Source of the DNA: Xanthobacteraceae bacterium
GTDB taxonomy: Bacteria; Pseudomonadota; Alphaproteobacteria; Rhizobiales; Xanthobacteraceae
Assembly: GCA_019750915.1 (NCBI GenBank)
Contig: JAIENY010000005.1
Coordinates: 1 to 64,000, forward strand
DNA: 64,000 nucleotides
Reading direction: 5' to 3'
The notes beneath the pieces were generated by a model that saw only the letters and a list, made by a program, of their open reading frames with translations, was not told the origin of the DNA and ran no database searches. The translations under genes and the position numbers were made by a program. Numbering within the stretch: the stretch's first letter is position 1; each line of letters begins with the position of its first letter. Below are positions 54,905-63,410 of this stretch, in pieces.

Positions 54905-54959
54905 TGAAAAACTGACGCCCGATCAAAAGAAGGTTGGCCCCTCCGATCGGGACGTTAAG

Positions 54960-55171
54960 CTGTGAAAAACACGACGCCGCAACATCGGATGGCCGCGGCT
55001 CTCGACCGTACACGAAACTGTAAGCATACATGCCGGCTATCATTGCCGCGACAAACAGGTCGAACTCCCAACGCATGAATGCCAACCCGGCGATCGCTGG
55101 ACCGGGACAAAGACCGACAAGCCCCCAACCGAAACCAAACAACACGCTCCGCCGGCCAAAAGTTGCTTATC
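54960..55171 (-). pseudogene. Relic of a YeeE/YedE-like (DUF6691) membrane protein gene
   Basis: The minus strand encodes LFGFGWGLVGLCPGPAIAG followed by FVAAMIAGMYAYSFVYG, the C-terminal half of DUF6691/YeeE proteins, which transport thiosulfate-like sulfur compounds. The expected preceding segment (DKQLLAGGA) is present but in another frame, so one base is missing near 55147. The N-terminal half is gone. The open frame runs on into the hydrolase gene. A GC-rich hairpin sits at 55198-55224. Confidence 0.6.
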
Positions 55172-55322
55172 AACGGTTCCGCGCAGCACGCAACAAAAAG
55201 CCCGGCCTCTCCGGAGCGCCGGGCCAGTGTGCAGGGAGGACTGCAGTCGCCGAGGAAAAGTTTCTCCCTGCATCTCACTTAAGATCAATAAAATATCGCA
55301 AACAATAGTGGGGATGAAGCAC

Positions 55323-55348
55323 CCGGTTTTGACCTACATCAAAACCGG
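55323..55348. promoter_or_regulatory. FixK/FNR-type box within a 10-bp inverted repeat
   Basis: The box TTGACCTACATCAA (55329-55342) fits TTGA-N6-TCAA. It is extended to CCGGTTTTGA/TCAAAACCGG arms with a 6-base loop. It would control the minus-strand frame that led to the YeeE-like gene, roughly 40 bases downstream. Confidence 0.6.
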
Positions 55349-55406
55349 TACATTATTCCGCCGGCGCCGGACATTAAACCGATAAGAAGCGTGCGAAATC
55401 AGACCG

Positions 55407-56264
55407 TCATGAGACGGCCAAACGGCGCGTAAAGATGTCTGCGAGCCTCGTCTCGTCACACTCTCTGAGCAGGGTACACCAGTGCTCAAGTCCGCTCTCG
55501 GCATGTCGAACTCCATTCACCTGGACGACGACTTTCTCACCCGGCTCGATGTTGCCGTAGTAGAAAATCTCGCGTTGCACCGTCGCCAGCGAGGGCGATG
55601 CGTCAAGAACCTCCCACTCCGTACGATCGACCAGCGCTGGAAAAGAGGAAAAGTACAGAAAACGCGCCCCGTTGAAGTCAAGCGAGGGATTCGGTCGAAT
55701 GACGAGATGCCGGTGATCGTAAGATCGAGCACGGTAGAAGCCGAAATGTTCGACCCAGTTATCGCTCCACAGGCCGGCTGCCGACTCGATGAAAGCTGAG
55801 GGTTCCACCTTCCCGGCGAACGGGAACGCCTCCAAGGTGACGCGCGCGACAGACCGGTTGACGTTCGCGACCTGACGCTTGACGAACGACGATATCATCT
55901 CAATCTCTCCGATCGCCCCTCCGCGACACGTCAGGATGTGACGACTCTCGAATTGCGTTCTGGAGATCCTCAACAGCGTTGACGTGAAATGAAGGTCCTC
56001 GTTCTCCTGCACCGCAGCCAACCGCGCGTCCTTGACGCGGACCGCGCGGAACACCGCGTATACCTGATCACCTGCCGCGTCGCGAAAGTTCGGAAATGGC
56101 TCGCCGGCCGCCTCCGCGAGCAGGAACCAATGCCGGTGACCGCACTCCTTCAGCAGCCAGTTCTCCGAAAGCCCGGTCAGACTGAGATGCGGCATGCCGA
56201 TCTTGACCGAAGACGGCAATAGTCCTTCATTGCCGCCCGCTTGCGCCGATACGTGCACAGTCAT
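55407..56264 (-). CDS. LnmK-like hot-dog protein (Pnap_2097 family), last gene of the Nit1C cluster
   Basis: A 285-aa protein with the segment MPHLSLTGLSENWLLKECGHRHW, the hallmark of the LnmK N-terminal hot-dog family. LnmK itself is a polyketide-pathway acyltransferase/decarboxylase acting on an acyl-CoA. Also visible is SAGLWSDNWVEHFGFYRARSYDHRH. The ATG is 4 bases after the flavin oxidoreductase stop, so it belongs to the operon. Members of this family recur near Nit1C genes, as far as I recall; the reaction here is not known. Confidence 0.75.
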   Translation of the reverse strand: MTVHVSAQAGGNEGLLPSSVKIGMPHLSLTGLSENWLLKECGHRHWFLLAEAAGEPFPNFRDAAGDQVYAVFRAVRVKDARLAAVQENEDLHFTSTLLRISRTQFESRHILTCRGGAIGEIEMISSFVKRQVANVNRSVARVTLEAFPFAGKVEPSAFIESAAGLWSDNWVEHFGFYRARSYDHRHLVIRPNPSLDFNGARFLYFSSFPALVDRTEWEVLDASPSLATVQREIFYYGNIEPGEKVVVQVNGVRHAESGLEHWCTLLRECDETRLADIFTRRLAVS

Positions 56265-56268
56265 ACGG

Positions 56269-57549
56269 TCACACCACCGCGCGCAGCAAAGGGGAGCGTT
56301 CGAGCCCAGCCGACAGACTGCATTTGATATGCGTCATCAGGTTCTCGGCATCATTGCCGACCCCCACGAAGCGCCCCGAACCCCAAGTATGAAGCCACGG
56401 GAGCCCCAGCACAAAAACACCATCCATCGCCGTGACGCCGCGCGTATGCGAGGGATAGTTGTTGCCGTTGAAGATCGGCAGATCAATCCACGACCAGTCA
56501 GAGGCAAACCCTGTCCCCCACACCACACTGGTGATACCGGCCTTCGATACATCAAGAGACGTCGGGACATTTGTCGGCGTCCAGATCGGGCGATAGTGCT
56601 GCCCTTCCGGAGCAGTGATGTTGTTGTCGGCGATATGTTTGTCGATCAATCCGCAGATTCCGTTGTAGACCGCGTCCGCACCATCCAAGTTCTTGGCAAG
56701 ATCGTCCTGAAATGACAGCGCGCCACGCGTAATGTCCTTCAAGCGCCCGTAAAGCCTCATTCCTTCGCTGGCAAACTTGCGCAGATCGATATCGCGTCCA
56801 CCGCCCCGCCCGGTGAGATAATGATTGGCCTTCTTGCGCACGCCATCCCTGAGCGAATGTTTCTCAACAGGCAAGTCGTACTGACCGAGATCATCCAGCC
56901 AGTCCACCGCATCGCGGCCGCGATAAAACCGCGGACAGCGCGGCGCACTTCCAACGACCAGATGAACCTTGCGACCGGCAAGATGAATATCCTCGGCAAT
57001 CTGACATCCGGATTGCCCGGACCCGACAACGAGTACCTCGCCTTCCGGCAATTGCGACGGATTGCGATAAGTGGACGAATGAATCTGTACAACAGATTCC
57101 GGCAGACGTTCGGCCATACGGGGGATATTCGGTTTGTGATAGCCGCCAACCGCGAGAACGACCGCGTCGGCCGTCAAAGCGCCTTCGCTTGTCGCAACCG
57201 AAAACTTTCCGCCCGCGTCTCTGGCCAATTTCTCGACCGCGACGCCTTCACGCACCGGCGCACCGAAGTGTCTGGCATAATTCTCGACATAAGCGACAAT
57301 ATCATCCTTCGGCATGAAGCCGTGCGGCTCGTTCCCCAAATAATGGAAGCCGGGCAACTTGCACTGCCAGTTCGGCGTCACCAGACAAAAAGCGTCCCAG
57401 CGCTGGGTCCGCCATGTATGGGCGACGCGCTCCTTCTCAAGAACGACATGATCGATTCCAGCCTGCTTGAGGTGGAAGCTCATCGAAAGTCCGGCCTGGC
57501 CGCCGCCGATCACGACGACGGAATGATGCGGCGTTGTCGATGATGTCAT
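56269..57549 (-). CDS. MSMEG_0569-family flavin-dependent oxidoreductase (Nit1C)
   Basis: A 426-aa FAD/NADPH protein with GGGQAGLSMSFHLKQ (FAD fold, near residue 13) and a second nucleotide motif, VLVVGSGQSGCQIAEDIHLA, near 170. It resembles the class B flavin-monooxygenase/flavin-dependent oxidoreductase group that belongs to Nit1C clusters. It would oxidise an intermediate of the pathway. The chosen start at 57549 has an AAGGAG site 9 bases upstream; the longer open frame overlaps the next gene. Confidence 0.9.
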   Translation of the reverse strand: MTSSTTPHHSVVVIGGGQAGLSMSFHLKQAGIDHVVLEKERVAHTWRTQRWDAFCLVTPNWQCKLPGFHYLGNEPHGFMPKDDIVAYVENYARHFGAPVREGVAVEKLARDAGGKFSVATSEGALTADAVVLAVGGYHKPNIPRMAERLPESVVQIHSSTYRNPSQLPEGEVLVVGSGQSGCQIAEDIHLAGRKVHLVVGSAPRCPRFYRGRDAVDWLDDLGQYDLPVEKHSLRDGVRKKANHYLTGRGGGRDIDLRKFASEGMRLYGRLKDITRGALSFQDDLAKNLDGADAVYNGICGLIDKHIADNNITAPEGQHYRPIWTPTNVPTSLDVSKAGITSVVWGTGFASDWSWIDLPIFNGNNYPSHTRGVTAMDGVFVLGLPWLHTWGSGRFVGVGNDAENLMTHIKCSLSAGLERSPLLRAVV

Positions 57550-57563
57550 GGCAGGGCTCCTTC

Positions 57564-57851
57564 TCAGTCTACAAATCCGTTGACGTGAATGTTGGCGTCT
57601 GGTCGCCCGGCGTAGCGGCTGCAGGCGTCCCGGATCCGCGTCAGCTGCGACATCGCCAGCGAACACGGATAGCCGTATTTTGCTTTGACGCGGTCGCTTG
57701 CGATCGACAGCGCCTTGGAGGCGCGCTCAAGAAAATCAGGCACCGTGTAGCTCTCCCCCGCGGCGAGGTAGTCCTTGATGACGAGGGACGGCGAATAACA
57801 AAGCTCTGTCGTTCCATCGGGCCAGCGCACGGAAAATCGAACCTCAGGCAA
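57564..57851 (-). CDS. MSMEG_0570-family nitrogen-starvation response protein (Nit1C)
   Basis: A 95-aa protein of the family marked by MPEVRFSVRWPDGTTELCYSPS and FLERASKALSIASDRV, with a late YPCSLAMSQL. It is a known small component of Nit1C clusters, function unknown. It overlaps the glycosyltransferase stop by 8 bases and precedes the flavin oxidoreductase by 14 bases. Confidence 0.88.
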   Translation of the reverse strand: MPEVRFSVRWPDGTTELCYSPSLVIKDYLAAGESYTVPDFLERASKALSIASDRVKAKYGYPCSLAMSQLTRIRDACSRYAGRPDANIHVNGFVD

Positions 57852-59010
57852 GCGCGTTCTCCTGCTGTAATTCCTGATAGACCGGAAGATGCCGTTCCGC
57901 GGTCTTGTGCCAGCTATGCCGGGCCGCCGTTCCCGCTCCGCGTTCGATCAGGCGCGAGCGCAGCGGCTCGGTCAGGGCAACGAGCATGCTGTTAGCGATC
58001 GAGTTGGCGCTCATCGGATCGCACCACACCACTTCGTCGGACAGATATTCCGTAAAAGGTGCTATCTGCGACGTGATGACCGGTATATGACTTGCCATCG
58101 CTTCCAGGACCACCAGGCCGAAACCCTCTCGTAATGAGGGAAACACCAGCGCGGAGGCAATCCTGTAAAGCGATGGCATATCCTCATGTGGAACAGGCCC
58201 GGTTTCGATCACTGAATTGGTCCGAAGCGACGAACCCGCAAGCGCATCGCGCACTGCACGGCGATACCAGTGATGGTCGAGAATCGACGCCCCACCGGCG
58301 ATGACAAGCTGGGCCAGCGGATGAACGCAGATCACCTGCCTGAATGCGTCGATTGCACGCGCGGTGTTCTTCCGTTCCTCGATGCCGCCAACCATGAGAA
58401 AAACGGGACCACTGCCGATCCCGTATTTTTCGCGGACCATGACCTCGCGTCCATCCGGTTTTGAGGCGTAGCGCTGCAGATCGACGCCGTTGCCGACGAC
58501 GACGCTATCGAGGCCAAATCGTTCGGTAAGATTTTTTCTCCAGAGATCGCTGACGACGAAATGCTTTTGCGGCGTCCTGATCGAACGTGTCTGCAATGCC
58601 GACAGCCGCGGGTCGGGAAACTCGTCGATATGATGAACCGTGCGTGCGAATACGGAAATCATGCCGCGTTCCTGGAGTGTGGCGAGCGCATTCGCCGAAA
58701 TTCCATCGTGGGCATGGAAGACATCGAACTGGCGATGCGCTTCATTCTCGAAGTGATCGATATAGTCGCGGACGCGAATCTCGACCATGTCCGTAATGGA
58801 GCCGGTCGTGATCGGTCTGGCGGGCACCGAGACTGTTTCGCAGCGAGCGGCACGAAAGAATCCGTTGCCGCTCGGATCAGGCGCGTGCACCACCGCCTCA
58901 TGACCCAGCACCACCAGCGACTCCGCAAGCTCCAGCGCGTGGACAACGCCGCCGCGCGGATTGGTCGAGTGCGTCAGAATGGCGATGCGCAGAGGCGCCG
59001 ACACGCTCAT
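57844..59010 (-). CDS. MSMEG_0565-family glycosyltransferase (Nit1C)
   Basis: A 388-aa GT-B, group 1 glycosyltransferase. The opening ILTHSTNPRGGVVHALELAE and the C-terminal nucleotide-sugar site PSLREGFGLVVLEAMA are clear. It probably transfers sugar from a nucleotide donor to the product of the cluster. The ATG overlaps the upstream gene stop as ATGA. Its presence suggests the pathway product is glycosylated. Confidence 0.9.
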   Translation of the reverse strand: MSVSAPLRIAILTHSTNPRGGVVHALELAESLVVLGHEAVVHAPDPSGNGFFRAARCETVSVPARPITTGSITDMVEIRVRDYIDHFENEAHRQFDVFHAHDGISANALATLQERGMISVFARTVHHIDEFPDPRLSALQTRSIRTPQKHFVVSDLWRKNLTERFGLDSVVVGNGVDLQRYASKPDGREVMVREKYGIGSGPVFLMVGGIEERKNTARAIDAFRQVICVHPLAQLVIAGGASILDHHWYRRAVRDALAGSSLRTNSVIETGPVPHEDMPSLYRIASALVFPSLREGFGLVVLEAMASHIPVITSQIAPFTEYLSDEVVWCDPMSANSIANSMLVALTEPLRSRLIERGAGTAARHSWHKTAERHLPVYQELQQENALA

Positions 59011-59978
59011 GCAGCAGCCCCCCGTTGCCCGCAGCCCAGCAACGATCCGATCGACAGATCGCAAACTGTCTCACTCGACACGCCATCGGTGATGGTCACG
59101 CGCCGATCAGCCGTCACCAAGCCGATATCGCCGGCGGCAATACCGCGGCGATGGAATTTCTCGATCACTTCCGAAACATGCGCAGGCGCCACCGATAGCA
59201 GGAATCCAAAACTCGGAAATGTGGACAGCCAGCGCTCACAGGCGACGCCGTCCGGCTTCGGAATAGCGCGAATATCGATCGACACGCCAACTCCGGAACA
59301 ATCGGCGAGCATTGCCGCCGTTCCGACGACGCTTCCCTGACTGATATCCTTCGCTGATTTGCACAATCCTGATTCGGCAATGATCGGCAGCAGTTCGTAA
59401 TCGCCGCGCAGCCGCCCATGCGGCGCAGTGGTCGCCGCTTCCCAGTTCAAAAACTGCTCGCGGTAGCGGCCGCGCAAATCGATCGCCGCGATCAAGCGGT
59501 CGCCGGGCGTCGCATCGAAACTCGTGAGAAGCCTCTTTGCCTTGCCCAGGATCGCGACCGACAACTGAGCGCGGTCGGTCTTCAGATTGGTATGGCCACC
59601 GACGATCGGAATACCGAATGCCGTTGCGGCCGCGTGCAGTCCGGCCAGAACTGGATCGGCTTCTCTGACGCCATTTGCCCAAATGGCGTCGACCACGGCG
59701 ACCGCCCGCCCGCCCATCGCTGCAACGTCCGAAACGTTCACCATCACGCCGCACCAACCCGCGAACCAAGGATCGACGGTGACAAACTGATTCATGAAGC
59801 CTTCGATGGCGAACAGCGTGAAGCCCTCGCCGTCCTCGATCGCGGCACAGTCGTCACCCACCGGCACGCTCGAGGCACCCGACACTTCAAGCCGTGAAGC
59901 GACCGAGGCGATGTCACGCTTCGCGGACAGTCCGGCACTGCTGCGCAGCATGTTGGCGAGTGCTTCGAGATTGCCCAT
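59007..59978 (-). CDS. sll0787-family AIR synthase-related protein (Nit1C)
   Basis: A 323-aa member of the PurM/AIR-synthase superfamily (SelD, ThiL, HypE relatives). ATP-site features are VGDDCAAI (near residue 39) and GGHTNLKTD (near 125). In Nit1C it is thought to phosphorylate or activate an intermediate. The ATG is just downstream of the GNAT stop. It is not a purine-synthesis enzyme, judging from the clustering. Confidence 0.9.
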   Translation of the reverse strand: MGNLEALANMLRSSAGLSAKRDIASVASRLEVSGASSVPVGDDCAAIEDGEGFTLFAIEGFMNQFVTVDPWFAGWCGVMVNVSDVAAMGGRAVAVVDAIWANGVREADPVLAGLHAAATAFGIPIVGGHTNLKTDRAQLSVAILGKAKRLLTSFDATPGDRLIAAIDLRGRYREQFLNWEAATTAPHGRLRGDYELLPIIAESGLCKSAKDISQGSVVGTAAMLADCSGVGVSIDIRAIPKPDGVACERWLSTFPSFGFLLSVAPAHVSEVIEKFHRRGIAAGDIGLVTADRRVTITDGVSSETVCDLSIGSLLGCGQRGAAA

Positions 59979-59980
59979 CC

Positions 59981-60523
59981 TCACGCAACCTTTTTCGGCA
60001 GCGCGACGAAACCGACTTCCGGCGCAGGAAACGGCGGGTAGTAATTGAGGTCGGCCTCCATGCGATGATGAAGGCGGCCGTGAATGTCGATCTCGTCGAC
60101 CGAACGCCAATGCATCCGGCGGAACAACGGCACATTCTGCGCCTGCACATGAGCAAGAAATAGTTTACAGCCGCGCGCATGCGCCGACGACACGGCCAGC
60201 TTGATCAGCGACCCGCCAAGCGTGTTGACCGAGCGATGATCCATCGCGACGGCCAGCCGCGATCCCCACCACACGCCGGGCTCCGGCTCATGAATCCGCA
60301 CCGTCCCGACAACCGCATCCGCACCGACACCCAGCATTGACAGGGCGACAATCGGGATTGCGACGTCGTCGACGGCGTCCCGGTCGTCGCCGCTGAAAAT
60401 CTTCTGCTCCTCGCAAAACACCGCACGCCGCAGAGCAGCCGCAGCCTCGATTTCCCACCGCAGTGTCGCGAACTTGATCTGGAAGGCGCTTGCAACAAAC
60501 GGCTTGAATGGCTCGAAGATCAT
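59981..60523 (-). CDS. MSMEG_0567/sll0786-family GNAT acetyltransferase (Nit1C)
   Basis: A 180-aa GNAT-fold protein with the AAALRRAVFCEEQKIFSGDD opening and a central SVNTLGGSLIKLAV acyl-CoA-type region. It probably acylates an amine in the pathway. Its ATG overlaps the radical SAM stop as ATGA and its stop precedes the AIR-synthase-like ATG by 2 bases, showing tight coupling. Confidence 0.87.
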   Translation of the reverse strand: MIFEPFKPFVASAFQIKFATLRWEIEAAAALRRAVFCEEQKIFSGDDRDAVDDVAIPIVALSMLGVGADAVVGTVRIHEPEPGVWWGSRLAVAMDHRSVNTLGGSLIKLAVSSAHARGCKLFLAHVQAQNVPLFRRMHWRSVDEIDIHGRLHHRMEADLNYYPPFPAPEVGFVALPKKVA

Positions 60524-61629
60524 GCCAGCGCCCTTTCATAGGTGGAGAGCGCCGAGCACGCGCCGCACTTGCCGCAGCCTGCCTTGATGTCGGTGGCACG
60601 CATGCCCGCTTCGCGGACCATGCGCGCGAGCGGAGCCAGAATCGAATTCATGAAAGCAGGCGATGGCGTCGGATGACTTTCCAGCGGCGTGCCGGAGATC
60701 GGCACAAACGGCACGACGAACGGGTAGACCCCGATTGCGACCAGCTTTTGCGACATATCGAGAATTTGCTCGGCAGTGTCACCGAGGCCCGCAAGTATGT
60801 AGGTCGAAACCTGCCCGCGCCCATAAACCGGCACCGCCGCTTCGAAAGCCGAGAAATACCGCGATAGCGGCACCTGTGCCTTGCCTGGCATGATGTGTTG
60901 CCGCACGTCATCACTGACGGCCTCAAGATGCATGCCAAGCGCGTCAACACCTGCGTTTTTCATCCGCTCGAACCACACATCGTCATCCGGCGGCTCGCAT
61001 TGCGCCTGAATTGGCAAATCAACTGCGCGCTTGATGGCCACCGCGCTTTCCGCGAGGATCGATGCACCCCGGTCAGAACCCGGCGGCGTGCCGGTCGTCA
61101 TCACCATGTGTTTGACGCCATCGAGTTCGACGGCCGCCTTTGCGACCTCCGCCAGCTGCGCGGGCGTCTTGCGCTCGATGGTGCGGCCCGCCGCAAGCGA
61201 CTGGCCAATCGCGCAGAACTGGCAGGTCTTGGTCCGGCTCTGATAACGGATACAGGTTTGCAGCACCGTCGTTGCCAGCACATCGCGGCCATGCAGCACC
61301 GCGATCTTTGAGTAAGGAGTGCCGTCTGCGGTCGAAAGGTCATAGAACTTCGGCCGCAGTGGGAAGCTGATTTCGCCGAGCGTCATGCCATCGCGGCTGA
61401 CCTTGCTCTTGCCGTTCTCATCCGGCCTCTCAACGAGATATGGGCTCTCAAACGCCGGCGCCGAATGCACCGGCACCATGACCGTCATGCCGTCGAGCGT
61501 CATCGCCTTGTGGTCAGAAGGGCCAGCTCCACCGCGGCGGCTTTCGACGCCTGCCTTTGGTTCAACCAGCCGCACTCCGAAGGATTGCAGCTCGTTGATA
61601 AGCTCCTGTGTCGGCATGGCCTGCGTCAT
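60520..61629 (-). CDS. MSMEG_0568-family radical SAM protein (Nit1C)
   Basis: A 369-aa radical SAM protein. The cluster-binding cysteines are Cys126, Cys136 and Cys139 (CX9CX2C), not the standard CX3CX2C, and the C-terminus carries CGKCGAC (Cys352, 355, 358), suggesting an additional Fe-S site. [10 protein letters not shown] is the GGE-like SAM region. The ATG at 61629 has GGTGAGG upstream; this start overlaps the nitrilase end by 68 bases. Confidence 0.9.
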   Translation of the reverse strand: MTQAMPTQELINELQSFGVRLVEPKAGVESRRGGAGPSDHKAMTLDGMTVMVPVHSAPAFESPYLVERPDENGKSKVSRDGMTLGEISFPLRPKFYDLSTADGTPYSKIAVLHGRDVLATTVLQTCIRYQSRTKTCQFCAIGQSLAAGRTIERKTPAQLAEVAKAAVELDGVKHMVMTTGTPPGSDRGASILAESAVAIKRAVDLPIQAQCEPPDDDVWFERMKNAGVDALGMHLEAVSDDVRQHIMPGKAQVPLSRYFSAFEAAVPVYGRGQVSTYILAGLGDTAEQILDMSQKLVAIGVYPFVVPFVPISGTPLESHPTPSPAFMNSILAPLARMVREAGMRATDIKAGCGKCGACSALSTYERALA

Positions 61630-62605
61630 CTGCTTTGTCCTCACCAGTCTCGGAAATGTCGGTCCTCGCTTCGCCCATTACATGCATGGGCGAAGTGGCT
61701 CTGTTGTCGATCATCAGGCTGAGAAGTTCGGGCCGCGCATAGTGGCCGACCGAATCCATCATCCGCTTGCGCTTCAGGATCAGACTCATGTCGAGATCGG
61801 CGATCAGAATTCCCTCGCCTTCCGTCAGAGGTGGCACAATATGCCGGCCTTCCGGGGAGATGATCGCGGTCATGCAGCCGCCACGCAGTCCCCCGCGCAG
61901 CTTCTCGTCCGGCATGATCGTCGCGATCTGCTCCTCGGTGAGCCAGCCGGTCGCGTTCACAACAAAACAGCCGCTCTCCAGCGCGTGATGACGGATCGTC
62001 ACCTCGATCTGCTCGGCAAAGATCGGGCCGACCAGCGAGCCGGGAAATTGAGCGATGTGAATTTCTTCGTGCTGCGCCATCAGCGCGTAGCGGGCGAGAG
62101 GATTGTAATGCTCCCAACAGGCCAGCGCCCCCACCCTTCCGGCAGCGGTGTCGACCACCTTAAGGCCTGAGGCGTCGCCCTGCCCCCAGATCATACGCTC
62201 ATGAAATGTCGGGGTGATCTTGCGGCGCTTCAGGAGCAGCGCGCCATCGGCATCGAATACAAGCTGAGTGTTATAAAGTGAGCCATGGTCGCGCTCGTTG
62301 ACGCCGAGCACGATTACGATGTGATGACGCCGCGCCGCCGCGCTGACGGCATCGGTGATCGGTCCCGGCACCACCACCGCATTTTCGTAAAGCTTGAGAT
62401 GATCGGCACCGGTCTGCACCGGCGGCTTCACAAACGAGAAATAGGGATACCAGGGGACGAAGGTTTCCGGAAACACCACCAATTCCGCCCCTTTCGAGGC
62501 GGCATCGGAGATCGCAGCCAGAACGCGGTCAAGCGTTCCGGCTGCACGTTCGATATCCGGCGCGATCTGAACTGCGGCAACTCTGACGATTTTCCTGTCG
62601 GTCAA
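61562..62605 (-). CDS. Nitrilase, sll0784 type (Nit1C)
   Basis: A 347-aa nitrilase that converts a nitrile to a carboxylate and ammonia. The Glu-Lys-Cys triad is Glu47 (FPETFV), Lys129 ([11 protein letters not shown]) and Cys163 ([11 protein letters not shown]). Close to the Synechocystis nitrilase Sll0784. It starts at a TTG with GGGAGG 6 bases upstream. The long C-terminal tail overlaps the radical SAM gene. In this cluster it may act on an organic or cyanide-derived nitrile. Confidence 0.94.
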   Translation of the reverse strand: MTDRKIVRVAAVQIAPDIERAAGTLDRVLAAISDAASKGAELVVFPETFVPWYPYFSFVKPPVQTGADHLKLYENAVVVPGPITDAVSAAARRHHIVIVLGVNERDHGSLYNTQLVFDADGALLLKRRKITPTFHERMIWGQGDASGLKVVDTAAGRVGALACWEHYNPLARYALMAQHEEIHIAQFPGSLVGPIFAEQIEVTIRHHALESGCFVVNATGWLTEEQIATIMPDEKLRGGLRGGCMTAIISPEGRHIVPPLTEGEGILIADLDMSLILKRKRMMDSVGHYARPELLSLMIDNRATSPMHVMGEARTDISETGEDKADDAGHADTGAYQRAAILRSAAG

Positions 62606-62635
62606 AACAGCCTCCCGTACCGGCTCGCGGTCTGA

Positions 62636-63118
62636 TCACAACGTCCAGGTGTTGAGGATGAACGCGTTGTCGCGGCGATGCAGCAGGATGCAATCGAGCA
62701 CATCCAGCGGGCTGATCGGAATGATGCCGGGGATCAGTGAGCCTTCGCCATGGCCGTAAAGCATCTGGAGTGCGAACCGGCAGCAATAGACCTTGCCGCC
62801 TTCAGCCATGAATTTCTCAATCTGATTGCCGAAATTCTGCGCGCCTGGAAACGGCTCATCACCCAGCTTGGGGAAACCGCGCAGGACGCCGAGCGTGACG
62901 CCGGGGCCGTACAGCAAAACGGAAGTCTCGAACCCCTTGCGCTGCAATCGCAACGCCTGCAGCAAATTGACAAGACCGATCGAGCCTTCGAACGCAACGG
63001 TATGGAATGTCACCAGCGCCTTTTCGCCCGGCGCGGCTTTGACGTCCTCGAACTTCTTATCTTCATAGTCGACCAGAAAGTCGCCCTTTTCATGGGCCGG
63101 CTTTGTGACTGTTGGCAT
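62636..63118 (-). CDS. MSMEG_0572/sll0783-family nitrogen-starvation response protein (Nit1C)
   Basis: A 160-aa DsrE-like fold protein with [20 protein letters not shown] and [18 protein letters not shown], and [16 protein letters not shown] with adjacent cysteines. It is the family of Synechocystis Sll0783, reported to be needed for nitrogen-starvation-induced PHB accumulation. First gene of the cluster. GGGAG is 8 bases before the ATG; a sigma-54-type promoter ends about 50 bases upstream. Confidence 0.92.
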   Translation of the reverse strand: MPTVTKPAHEKGDFLVDYEDKKFEDVKAAPGEKALVTFHTVAFEGSIGLVNLLQALRLQRKGFETSVLLYGPGVTLGVLRGFPKLGDEPFPGAQNFGNQIEKFMAEGGKVYCCRFALQMLYGHGEGSLIPGIIPISPLDVLDCILLHRRDNAFILNTWTL

Positions 63119-63380
63119 CTCTTACTCCCAAATGGACTGCTGACATTGCGCGGGTGCGCGGAGTAAGTTTTGCAACAAGCGTGCCAATTGACTGGTCAAA
63201 TTAAAACATCAACAAATCCAACAATACCCATTCAATTTTCCATTCAATTCGTCCTGCGCGCGATAGTGTTTTCGCAGAAGGTGACGTGATAACAGGCATA
63301 ACTTTGCCGACGCTTTTTGCACGGCGCCCTCCGCCTGACGGTATAAAGTGTTTGCAACAACATCCAGTCAATTGCTATGA
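63119..63380. other. Divergent control region, Nit1C / MocR
   Basis: About 260 bases between the divergent genes. It holds a sigma-54 promoter, two TTTGCAACAA copies (63169-63178 and 63351-63360), inverted CAATTGACTGG (63185-63195) and CCAGTCAATTG (63364-63374), and two tandem CCATTCAATT copies near 63230. Confidence 0.8.
63171..63186 (-). promoter_or_regulatory. Sigma-54 (RpoN) promoter of the Nit1C cluster
   Basis: On the minus strand, TGGCACG-CTTG-TTGCA matches the sigma-54 consensus at every key position, with GG and GC at the right spacing. Transcription should start near 63160, about 40 bases before the sll0783-like ATG. Confidence 0.8.
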
Positions 63381-63410
63381 ATGGTTGTTCCTCGGATTGA
63401 ATCGCAGCAC

